11,952 nt of DNA from an uncultured Microcoleaceae cyanobacterium. Its GTDB lineage: Bacteria > Cyanobacteriota > Cyanobacteriia > Cyanobacteriales > Microcoleaceae. Position 1 is the first letter of the stretch, and every line of letters starts with the position of its first letter. A program made the translations under genes and the position numbers. The stretch lies in assembly GCA_938083405.1 (NCBI GenBank), contig CALKCV010000107.1, positions 1 through 11,952 on the forward strand, written 5' to 3'. The notes below the pieces were generated by a model. That model searched no databases. It was not told the origin of the DNA and saw nothing but the letters and a program-made list of their open reading frames with translations. This document shows, in pieces, positions 6,501 through 11,952 of the stretch.

Positions 6501-8626
6501 CAGACGTGCGCTCGCTCTTAATTTTGCCCTGCCTGGTTAAGGGAGAATTCTACGGTTGTATCGGTTTGGCCGACTGCGTTGAAGAACGAATCTGGGAACC
6601 TTTAGAAATAGAATTATTGCGCTCTGCCGTGGCTGCAGTCTCCCTGGCATGGGAACGCCAACAAGCGGAACTTGCCCTGCAAGAATTAAATGAGGAACTA
6701 GAAGTGAGAGTGGAAGAACGGACTGCAGCGCTGCAAGATAGCAACAGACAATTGCTCGGGGAAATTGCCCGACGCACTCAGATAGAAACTGCCCTCCGAC
6801 AAAGCGAGGGGATATTTCGCCTGTTCGTAGAACACGCTCCGGCGGCCGTGGCCATGTTCGACCGCCAGATGCGCTATCTAGCTGTCAGCAGGCGGTGGTT
6901 ATCGGATTACGAACTCGGCGAGGGAGCGATAGTGGGTCGTTCTTGCTACGAAATTTTGCCGGAGATGTCTCAATCTTGGAAAGATACCCATCAGCGTTGT
7001 TTGGCAGGGGCGATCGAAACCTGCGAAGAGGATTTGTTGGAGCTTGCTAATGGCTTCTTAGAGTGGATAAAATGGGAAGTTCGCCCCTGGCACGAGCCCG
7101 ATGGCGACATCGGCGGTATTGTTATGTTTGCTGAAATCATTAGCGATCGCAAGCGAGCGGAGGCAGAAATTAAAATCCGCGCCGGCCAGCAAGCTATCGT
7201 GGCTGCCCTCGGCGAGGCGGCTTTATCGGGTACGGAACTTTATGCTTTAATCGCAGAAGTTGTGGTAAGCGTTTGCCGAGGCTTAAATGTAGATTATTGC
7301 AAGGTCTTAGAATTCGTCTCCCCAAAACTGACCCTGCTAACTCTTGCTATTCGCGATGCGGACGAGAGTTATGTTATCCTCGAACGGGACGCGATCGCCT
7401 CGCGCCCCGCGCGCCAACCGCCTACCCTCGCGCCCCAATTGCGCAGCTACTCTACTATCAAGGGTTTGAATGTCGCCATTCAGGGAAAATATAGCTGTTT
7501 TGGGGTTTTGGCTGCTTATAGCGAGACCAAAGCTAGTTTTTCTGAAGACGACACTCACTTTTTGCAAAGCGTCGCTAACGTCCTCGCGGCTGCCATCGAT
7601 CGCAAGCAGGCGGAGGAAGCTCTCCAAGCTGCTAAAGAACAACTCGAAGCGGTGCTGGATGCGGTGCCGGGCTTTGTTTCTTGGGTTGGGATAGATCGGC
7701 GATATCTCGGCGTTAACCGACATTTGGCGGGAGCGTTTAATTTAACTCCAGAAGCTTTTGTCGGTCGAAGACTGGGTTTTCTGCCGGGTAACCAGCAGTT
7801 TGCTGAGTTTATGGGTCGGTTTCTGGGCGATCGCGATACCTTTACCGGCGAAGCTACTGTGGAGATAGAGATTAACGATCGCCCTCGCACTTATTTAATT
7901 GTCGCCCAGAAATACCAACAGGGCACTGTTGCCGTTTCCGTCGGAATTGATATCAGCGATCGTAAAAAAGCAGGGGAACAACTAAAAGCATCCCTCAAAG
8001 AAAAAGAACTTCTCCTCAAGGAAATTCACCATCGAGTCAAAAACAATTTATTAGTGGTTTCAAATCTCCTAGAATTTCAAGCAGACTATACCGAAGACCC
8101 TGATATTATCAAAGTCCTCGAAGACAGCCAAAATCGCATTCACTCCATGGCATTAATTCACGAGAAATTATATCGCTCTGCGGACTTAGACAAGATTAAT
8201 TTCGGCGAATACCTAGAAGACTTGGTAGATAATTTATTTCAATCTTACAATATCAGCGAAACTCGCGTACAATTTGAGTTTGAAATAGAACCACTTTTCT
8301 TAAACGTAGAAACTGCTAATCCCTGCGCTTTAATCGTCAATGAGTTATTATCAAATACCCTCAAACACGCTTTCCCAGAAAGCCGAAATGGTAAAGTATT
8401 TCTGGTACTTCATCAAGATGCCAATTCTACCATAACTTTAATTGTCCGAGATAATGGTATTGGTTTTCCTAAAGACTTGGATTTTCATAACCTCGAATCC
8501 TTGGGCATGGAATTAGTATTGACTTTAACCGAACAGCTAGAAGGAACTATAGAATTAGAACCCGTTCCGGGGACTTCTTTTAAGTTACGTTTCCACGAAC
8601 TTAAGTATCGACAGCGCTTGTCTTAA
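3563..8626 (+). CDS. CBS/GAF/PAS multisensor histidine kinase (HisKA_2 type) with a cyanobacteriochrome-like GAF
   Basis: A 1687-residue protein with no membrane segment, so a cytoplasmic sensor kinase. Order: CBS pair (about 19-138), coiled coil (145-188), GAF1 (189-348), coiled coil (350-410), PAS1 (410-520), GAF2 (571-726), PAS2 (732-842), GAF3 (846-1032), coiled coil (1033-1080), PAS3 (1081-1198), GAF4 (1206-1346), PAS4 (1356-1467), HisKA_2 (from about 1485), HATPase (about 1585-1680). The kinase core is complete: KEIHHRVKNNL, with His1490 as likely phospho-acceptor; N-box NELLSNTLKHAF (Asn1593); RDNGIGFP (1629-1636); and SLGMEL. GAF1 has DSCF (255-258) plus Cys285, described separately. 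GAF2 and GAF4 share RAGQQ and FLQ-VANVLA motifs, suggesting duplication. There is no REC or DNA-binding domain, so phosphate must go to a separate protein; the REC-kinase at 9186-10286 is the obvious candidate. The start at 3563 has only a weak purine-rich leader but a good promoter upstream. Confidence 0.93.
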   Translation: MKGNYSQIYSPALEEIIDRSFSIAAPDTPVVEAIASMNRSGERRCFVMEGSQWVGMFTKEEAVKLARSSKNPEVITAGEIMNRGGMLHPLSLAIALELSEYENIFTVFRLLRKQQRECLPVTDNGGELIGAITPESLWQKMPEIVAGLEETISILETEKREILQHYNAELERVKLGTTELARQAESRRILYDIAQNIRKSLNLEDILNSTVAEVRQFLQTDRVIIYRFNQDCSGVVVAESVGEGWESCLGRTINDSCFVRTWVDRYPNGRVRAVDDIYQAGMPLCYVKFLETLQVRAKLLVPIFKKDRLWGLMSANQCSDSREWQQWEIDLLESLATQIAIAIQQAEIYQESQAQLRERQRAESQILKLNARLEGRVRQRTAEVEAANQLLQREIAERRAVEKMLRNSEAEIRGVFEATSDIVLVLDGEPDHITIAPTNSDFLYEPNNDILGKTVEQFFGDNAASFRQPIKAALERQQTVNFEYSLLAGKVVVWFLASISPISEELVVWVARDISDRKRIEQVWQEAREQLETLVKERTAAFERANDTLIQQIQERLQAEAELRSRAGQQEAIARLGQQALSMTDIDALMMEATTLVARTLGVEYSKVVELLPNLAALWVRAGCGWSEGIVARATAIAFNRSQAGYTLKSNKPVVVEDLGIETRFTPSPLLQEHRAVSGISVIIQGKERPVGVLSAHSTKHRKFNPDDVNFLQAVANVLAMAVERQQAEMELKRFFALSLDILCLIGSDGYFKRINPRFESILGYTKEEILRKSCFDFMHPEDKEASKAELLNLNKGITSFDFENRYRCADGSYRWLAWSAIPSETEDIIYAVARDITDRKRAEKALAQRERYLTAIVEIQQRLLRVNYNETKSAPEIDSEILEPLGRASGASRVFMFENHGELDFSADGRKKGKKKDCLLVSQTAEWCAPGISSTMDTFFNLPLDRILANAARSLAMGQVVAKTVAQLPQKQREFLGVSDVRSLLILPCLVKGEFYGCIGLADCVEERIWEPLEIELLRSAVAAVSLAWERQQAELALQELNEELEVRVEERTAALQDSNRQLLGEIARRTQIETALRQSEGIFRLFVEHAPAAVAMFDRQMRYLAVSRRWLSDYELGEGAIVGRSCYEILPEMSQSWKDTHQRCLAGAIETCEEDLLELANGFLEWIKWEVRPWHEPDGDIGGIVMFAEIISDRKRAEAEIKIRAGQQAIVAALGEAALSGTELYALIAEVVVSVCRGLNVDYCKVLEFVSPKLTLLTLAIRDADESYVILERDAIASRPARQPPTLAPQLRSYSTIKGLNVAIQGKYSCFGVLAAYSETKASFSEDDTHFLQSVANVLAAAIDRKQAEEALQAAKEQLEAVLDAVPGFVSWVGIDRRYLGVNRHLAGAFNLTPEAFVGRRLGFLPGNQQFAEFMGRFLGDRDTFTGEATVEIEINDRPRTYLIVAQKYQQGTVAVSVGIDISDRKKAGEQLKASLKEKELLLKEIHHRVKNNLLVVSNLLEFQADYTEDPDIIKVLEDSQNRIHSMALIHEKLYRSADLDKINFGEYLEDLVDNLFQSYNISETRVQFEFEIEPLFLNVETANPCALIVNELLSNTLKHAFPESRNGKVFLVLHQDANSTITLIVRDNGIGFPKDLDFHNLESLGMELVLTLTEQLEGTIELEPVPGTSFKLRFHELKYRQRLS
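4127..4606 (+). other. GAF1 domain: probable DXCF-type cyanobacteriochrome bilin-binding region
   Basis: This is residues 189-348 of the large kinase. It has the DXCF motif as Asp255-Ser-Cys257-Phe258 and, exactly 28 residues later, Cys285 in the position of the canonical bilin-binding Cys (GMPLCYVKFLETLQVRAKLLVPI in two parts: 281-292, then LQVRA and LLVPI). The same two-Cys spacing occurs in TePixJ (C494/C522). Further marks are NGRVRAVDDIY (268-278), LWGLMSANQCS (309-319) and REWQQWEIDLL. Two usual histidines are replaced: the residue after the canonical Cys is Tyr286 (normally CH), and Asn316 stands where AHQC is usual. DXCF cyanobacteriochromes typically sense blue light and switch to a longer-wavelength state. 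Bilin binding here is inferred, and the domain could also be a degenerate relative. Confidence 0.7.
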
Positions 8627-8665
8627 ATGGGATATTCTCAGTTTTCCCGGAGGAAATTATTGCTG

Positions 8666-8714
8666 TTCGTAGTAATCGCTTTAGCGATTGTAATTATTCG
8701 TAGTAATCGCTTTA
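8666..8714. repeat. direct repeat of TTCGTAGTAATCGCTTTA, 31 bp apart
   Basis: The 18-mer TTCGTAGTAATCGCTTTA occurs at 8666-8683 and 8697-8714. The first copy continues into AGCGATT to form the palindromic core AATCGCTTTAGCGATT (8674-8689). The second is cut off by TAAC. The same core recurs at 8898-8913 and 8965-8980, and inverted at 9000-9015 and 9056-9071 (one change). It lies 40 bp after the large kinase's stop codon. Confidence 0.85.
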
Positions 8715-8718
8715 TAAC

Positions 8719-8750
8719 AATTAATAATTAATAATTAATAATTAATAATT
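8719..8750. repeat. 7-bp tandem repeat (AATTAAT), about 4.6 copies
   Basis: Four complete AATTAAT units and a partial fifth run from 8719 to 8750. Heptanucleotide short tandem repeats (STRR class) are common in intergenic DNA of filamentous cyanobacteria and vary in copy number between strains. No function is evident. Confidence 0.85.
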
Positions 8751-8757
8751 GAGGCAA

Positions 8758-8835
8758 ATGTGTGGGCTCCTTGTTCTGCCTTGCATTTCCCTTTTTCCTC
8801 TCTTTATTTTTTTATGGTTGTTTATTGCGACTTGA
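8758..8835 (+). CDS. possible 25-residue hydrophobic peptide
   Basis: ATG at 8758 opens a 25-codon frame ending in TGA at 8835. The peptide begins MCGLLVLPCISLFPLFIF and is almost entirely hydrophobic, long enough for one membrane span. GAGG lies 3 nt upstream, closer than ideal. Small single-span proteins, including some type I toxins, look like this. However, the stretch is T-rich, so any frame here would encode Phe/Leu, and chance is the simpler explanation. There is no homologue I recognise. Confidence 0.15.
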   Translation: MCGLLVLPCISLFPLFIFLWLFIAT

Positions 8836-8838
8836 TAT

Positions 8839-8995
8839 TAGCGATTTTCCTAGAAGTTCTTTGATCGATGGCTTTAGCGATTGTAATTATTCGTAGTAAT
8901 CGCTTTAGCGATTTCCCTAGAAGTTCTTTTATCAATGGCTTTAGCGATTGTAATTATTCGTATTAATCGCTTTAGCGATTTCCCTAAAAGTTATT
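8839..8995. repeat. 67-bp tandem repeat, two full units and a partial third
   Basis: Units begin at 8839, 8906 and 8973, an exact 67-bp period. The first two differ at only 4 of 67 positions. The third matches for about 23 bp (two changes) and then turns into an inverted copy of the core. Each full unit carries AGCGATTGTAATTATTCGTA followed by AATCGCT, so AGCGATT and AATCGCT can pair within and between units. The region has no long open frame on either strand. It is not a CRISPR array: units abut with no variable spacers. Confidence 0.85.
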
Positions 8996-9020
8996 GTTCA
9001 ATCGCTAAAGCGATTGCTAC
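8960..9020. repeat. long imperfect inverted repeat (21-bp arms)
   Basis: The arm at 8960-8980 (GTATTAATCGCTTTAGCGATT) pairs with 9000-9020 over 21 bp with two mismatches, leaving a 19-nt loop (8981-8999). A further inverted core lies at 9056-9071. As RNA this would be the strongest hairpin in the spacer, and it lies between the large kinase gene and the promoter of the next gene. It could terminate or stabilise the upstream transcript. Confidence 0.7.
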
Positions 9021-9133
9021 AACAGTAGCTTTATTCGCAAACTAACGTTTTTTTCAATCGCTGAAGCGATTACTACACACCACGCTTTAGAAATATAAAA
9101 ATCTAAATATTTTATACCAAAATAAAATACAAC

Positions 9134-9142
9134 TGCTATAAT
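9134..9142 (+). promoter_or_regulatory. extended -10 promoter of the REC-kinase gene
   Basis: TGCTATAAT combines the extended -10 TGn (9134-9136) with a perfect TATAAT (9137-9142), 44 bp upstream of the ATG. The -35 is poor, which fits an extended -10 promoter. This suggests the hybrid kinase gene has its own transcription start and does not rely on readthrough from the large kinase gene. Confidence 0.5.
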
Positions 9143-9185
9143 AGCGATGGAGTCAGACAATTCTTACGAACAGAGGTTTTAACTA

Positions 9186-10286
9186 ATGAGCGATATCAAA
9201 ATTTTAATTGTAGAAGACGAACTTTTAATTGCCAAAGGTTTATCCCGCAAGCTGCAAAAATTAGGATTTACCGCCATCGATATTGTCTCATCAGGGGAAG
9301 CTGCCCTACAAAAAGTTGCGGAATTAAAACTAGATTTAGTCTTAATGGATATTGTTATTAAAGGAGAAATGGATGGCATAGAAACAGCAACAAAAATACA
9401 CCAAATGCATAACATTCCGGTAATTTATTTAACAGCTTATGCCGACGATAACACCATAGAAAGAGCCAAGGAAAGCGGTTCTTACGGCTACATTCTCAAA
9501 CCCTATAAAGAAAGAGAATTACACGCAACTATTAAAATGGCACTGCAAAAACATCAAAAAGACCTTGAGTTGCGACGTACTCTGGCAATAGCAGAAGCGA
9601 TCGGTAAAGAAAAATCCCAACATCTATCCGCTGCATCCCACGATTTACGCAATCCCCTAACTACAATTATGATGTCTGCCGAACTTTTGGAAAAATTCGA
9701 TCGCAACTTTAACAAAGATAAAAAGTTAACCCTTCTCAAACGCATTAAAGCTGCTGCCAATAATATGAACCTTTTACTAGAAGATGTTCTGACTCTAAGC
9801 AAGGCAGAATCAGGCACGATGGCTTTAAATCCTCAACCTTTGGATTTAGTAGAATTTTCTCGCAATATCTTAGAATTATTAGAATCTAATTCCAGCAAAA
9901 AACATCATCTTACTTTCCAAAGTAAAGGTTATTTTTCCCAAGCTTGTTTGGATGAAAATTTGCTGATTCATATTCTAACAAATTTGCTCTCAAACGCCAT
10001 TAAGTATTCTCCAGAAGGGGGTACTGTTAGTTTTGAATTAATAGGAGAACCCCACCAAGTTACTTTCCGCATCATAGATGAAGGAATTGGTATCCCAGAG
10101 GATTATCAAGAGAAACTTTTTCAACAGTTCCAACGAGGCTCTAATGTCGGTGAAATTAAAGGTACTGGACTCGGTTTATCTATCGTTAAGCGAGGTGTGG
10201 AACTACATGACGGGCAGATTGCGATTGACAGCGCAGTAGGAAAGGGCACTACTGTTATTGTTACTTTACCCTACGTTAATGGTTAG
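9186..10286 (+). CDS. hybrid response regulator-histidine kinase (REC-HisKA-HATPase)
   Basis: A 366-residue soluble two-component protein. The N-terminal receiver (about 4-120) has the acidic pair Asp11/Glu12, phospho-acceptor Asp55 in LVLMDIVIKGEMDGIETA, Thr83 and Lys105-Pro106. A short helix leads to HisKA with SHDLRNPLTT (151-160; phospho-His152). The HATPase has N-box ILTNLLSNAIKYS (263-275), DEGIGIP (298-304), F-box LFQQFQRG (311-318) and GTGLGLSIVKRG (326-337). All catalytic residues are present. There is no sensor or membrane domain, so its input must come through the receiver. The preceding gene is a HisKA_2 kinase lacking a receiver, which makes a phosphorelay likely: the large kinase phosphorylates Asp55, which gates this kinase's activity on an unknown partner. 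The start is supported by AGAGG 9 nt upstream and the promoter at 9134-9142. The stop codon falls at the edge of the downstream heptamer repeat. Confidence 0.93.
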   Translation: MSDIKILIVEDELLIAKGLSRKLQKLGFTAIDIVSSGEAALQKVAELKLDLVLMDIVIKGEMDGIETATKIHQMHNIPVIYLTAYADDNTIERAKESGSYGYILKPYKERELHATIKMALQKHQKDLELRRTLAIAEAIGKEKSQHLSAASHDLRNPLTTIMMSAELLEKFDRNFNKDKKLTLLKRIKAAANNMNLLLEDVLTLSKAESGTMALNPQPLDLVEFSRNILELLESNSSKKHHLTFQSKGYFSQACLDENLLIHILTNLLSNAIKYSPEGGTVSFELIGEPHQVTFRIIDEGIGIPEDYQEKLFQQFQRGSNVGEIKGTGLGLSIVKRGVELHDGQIAIDSAVGKGTTVIVTLPYVNG

Positions 10287-10330
10287 TTGTTAGTTAACAA
10301 TTAACCACTAACAATTAACCACTAACAATT
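10282..10330. repeat. heptamer-type tandem repeats forming a hairpin between convergent genes
   Basis: Two GTTAGTT heptamers (10282-10295) are followed by two 14-bp units CAATTAACCACTAA (10298-10311 and 10312-10325) and a partial third. The two types are inverted relative to each other: TTGTTAGT (10287-10294) pairs with ACTAACAA (10307-10314) over a 12-nt loop. The array supplies the TAG stop of the hybrid kinase and lies before the end of the convergent beta-helix gene, so it may also act as a weak terminator. Confidence 0.75.
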
Positions 10331-11952
10331 ACCGAAAAGGAACAATTCTGGCATTCAAACCATTTCTTTTTAATACCCACAAAAGTTGGTCCGCCTCGCC
10401 GCGATCGCGAAAAGCGCCCGCCTGCATAACCGACTGACCGTTGAGAGTCTTCTCAAAAGCATCGGGAACGATCGCCCGCAAGCGCGACTCTTCCCGCCGA
10501 CCTCTGACATTAACTACCACCCGATACCGCAAACCCAAAGCCAGCGTTCGGTTGCCAGAACCGGACCGCCCAGAATTACCGGGCCAAGAATTAGCAACCC
10601 CCCTTAACTCTGGCGGCACATAACCGCCGCTGCCCAGAGGAATATTCGCACCGGGAACCGGTAACAAACCATCGGAGGTAGGTCTTGTTTCCCTCCTTTC
10701 GCCGCAGGAACCGAAACGACAGGAGGTAGAACGATCGCTACTGGGGCGATTACGCCGAGTTCCCGGCAATCTCAAAAAAGGTCGCGATCGCCTTGGTCTC
10801 TGGGGCATCGGTATTTCTACCGCCTCGGAACCAGACCTGTTGCGATCGCCATTGCCTCGAATTCGCCTGTGGAACCTCTCCTCCCAGTCAGCATTTTTAG
10901 CCCCCGCCTCCTCATCCCCGCTATCGGGTAAAGGCACCGGAATTTCGATCGCATCAGCACTGGAAGTCTCCACGTCTGATTCCGAAGCGCCGTTGCGACT
11001 TGGCAAAACTCGGTCTAAGATTCTTCCCTCCCCGGCAATCGCTTCTCGACCTCCATTCGCTCGCGCCCCAGAAGCAAGGCTGCCATCGAATATAGTCAAA
11101 GCCGCAGTTCTTTCCCTGCTAGAGTTTGGCCGATTTCGCCCTACTATAGGAGAAACAGTCCTTGCTGGGGCAGTAGTTCCCGCTAAATCGAAGCGTCCCG
11201 AGAGGCGATCGCTGCCGAATATATTGCCAAAAGCCGGGATAATATTCTTATCCGTAGCATTATAGAGGTCGTATCGAGCGTTATTGCGGATCGTATTGCG
11301 ACCCGGTTCTTCCGAGTGGCCCAAATCCGGGAGAGATAGAGCGATCGCCACTACACCATCCCTGGCGTTTTGTTCGATATAATTTCCCCGAATCGTCGGT
11401 CGCGCCTTACCTTGAATTAAAATCCCATCTTGGTTATCGACTATCCTATTTCCCACCACCACCGGCGCGGCATCTTCGGCAACCTTAATGCCAAAACTGT
11501 TTTTCTCAAATAAATTATCGCGAATTTCCGGTTGAGAATTGGCATTAACGTTTATGCCAGTAGCACCGTTTTCCCTGAAATTATTTTCTATAACTATCGG
11601 CGCGCTGTTGCCCGCCAGGGAGATACCGTCGCGGGCGTTAGCTAAAAAAGTGTTTTTCGCTACCACTGGCGAACTAGATTCGATCCACAAACCGTGACCT
11701 CTATAATTAGAATTTGTCACCGTTACGCCGCTTAACCTCGAACCCGCCTCAGCTAAGATAGTAATATTTTGCCTCGCTAAAGTCGGACTGACAAAATCCC
11801 CGCCACCTTCAATAATGACGCTTTGCCCCCGATCGAAAGGGTTCCCCTGAAGCGTGACCTCTGGTTTGAGGACTAAAGGAAAAACTTCCCCCCTCGCCGC
11901 GTTGTAGGTTCCAGGTGTTAGTAAGATGACCGTATTCGGTTCGGCAAATTTC
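10329..11952 (-). CDS. DUF1565-type right-handed beta-helix protein with C-terminal SPOR-like domain (5' end outside window)
   Basis: The frame is open to the right edge, so the gene is partial: at least 540 residues, N-terminus missing. Translating from the edge gives PNTVILLTPGTYNAARGEVF, then FPLVLKPEVTLQGNPF, IIEGGG and AEAGSRLSGVTV, the DUF1565 pattern. An internal GTG at 11720 would start a shorter frame but sits mid-domain and is rejected. About five beta-helix coils of some 23 residues follow (11720 to about 11330), with the pattern G-I-x-(I/V)...S-x-P-x-(I/V)...N-x-(F/I)..N. A basic, Arg/Ser/Gly/Pro-rich, probably disordered linker of about 200 residues (roughly 11180-10550) contains CRFGSC. 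The C-terminus (about 10545-10332) resembles a SPOR domain: YRVVVNV, then SVMQAGAFRDRGEADQLLWV and NGLNARIVPF. SPOR domains bind denuded peptidoglycan, so a periplasmic or cell-envelope location is likely. A signal peptide would lie outside the window. Confidence 0.85.
   Translation of the reverse strand, partial: KFAEPNTVILLTPGTYNAARGEVFPLVLKPEVTLQGNPFDRGQSVIIEGGGDFVSPTLARQNITILAEAGSRLSGVTVTNSNYRGHGLWIESSSPVVAKNTFLANARDGISLAGNSAPIVIENNFRENGATGINVNANSQPEIRDNLFEKNSFGIKVAEDAAPVVVGNRIVDNQDGILIQGKARPTIRGNYIEQNARDGVVAIALSLPDLGHSEEPGRNTIRNNARYDLYNATDKNIIPAFGNIFGSDRLSGRFDLAGTTAPARTVSPIVGRNRPNSSRERTAALTIFDGSLASGARANGGREAIAGEGRILDRVLPSRNGASESDVETSSADAIEIPVPLPDSGDEEAGAKNADWEERFHRRIRGNGDRNRSGSEAVEIPMPQRPRRSRPFLRLPGTRRNRPSSDRSTSCRFGSCGERRETRPTSDGLLPVPGANIPLGSGGYVPPELRGVANSWPGNSGRSGSGNRTLALGLRYRVVVNVRGRREESRLRAIVPDAFEKTLNGQSVMQAGAFRDRGEADQLLWVLKRNGLNARIVPFR

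Noticed and set aside
8839..9071. CRISPR array
   Set aside because: Units are contiguous 67-bp tandem copies without unique spacers, orientation changes within the cluster, and no cas genes are nearby.
10840..11265. 141-codon plus-strand open frame inside the beta-helix gene
   Set aside because: Antisense to the linker-coding region of a convincing minus-strand gene; no promoter, ribosome binding site or family likeness.
11718..11720. GTG start for the beta-helix protein
   Set aside because: The frame stays open to the window edge with DUF1565-type sequence upstream, so the GTG is an internal Val codon.

Overview
The window is cyanobacterial chromosome. I find 17 perfect copies of the octamer GCGATCGC (HIP1), against less than one expected by chance in 12 kb. 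There is also a xisH/xisI pair, a very large CBS/GAF/PAS multisensor histidine kinase with a cyanobacteriochrome-like GAF domain, a DUF1565 beta-helix protein, short heptameric tandem repeats, and palindromic repeats of the kind common in filamentous species. A filamentous cyanobacterium (Oscillatoriales-like or Nostocales-like) is the likely host; I cannot name the genus.

Layout, left to right. (1) 1-290: non-coding, with a HIP1 palindrome and a possible promoter. (2) 291-1030: xisH overlapping xisI. xisH carries one in-frame TAA exactly where the catalytic Glu of its nuclease motif should be, while xisI is intact and has its own strong ribosome binding site. (3) 1031-1191: palindromic repeats between convergent genes. 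(4) 1192-1938 (-): an orphan P-loop GTPase. (5) 2079-3434 (+): an AzgA-type NCS2 purine permease, divergent from the GTPase gene, followed by a weak intrinsic terminator. (6) 3563-8626 (+): a 1687-residue soluble sensor kinase with the order CBS-CBS-GAF-PAS-GAF-PAS-GAF-PAS-GAF-PAS-HisKA_2-HATPase. Its first GAF has the DXCF plus second-Cys signature of a blue-light-class cyanobacteriochrome. (7) 8627-9185: a 559-bp spacer filled with 7-bp tandem repeats, 67-bp tandem repeats and inverted AATCGCT/AGCGATT palindromes. (8) 9186-10286 (+): a REC-HisKA-HATPase hybrid kinase. (9) 10287-10328: heptamer-type repeats between convergent genes. (10) 10329-11952 (-): a DUF1565-type right-handed beta-helix protein with a C-terminal SPOR-like domain, whose 5' end lies beyond the right edge.

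The kinase and the REC-kinase are probably partners. The large kinase would integrate light, ligand and CBS (nucleotide) signals and pass phosphate to Asp55 of the REC domain, which in turn would control a second kinase module. This is inferred from gene order and domain logic; no output regulator is visible in the window. The other genes (XisHI, GTPase, permease, beta-helix protein) show no clear functional link to that pathway. The most notable observations are the probable photoreceptor domain with unusual neighbours at its chromophore site, the nonsense codon at the XisH active site, and the structured repeat cluster between the two kinase genes.
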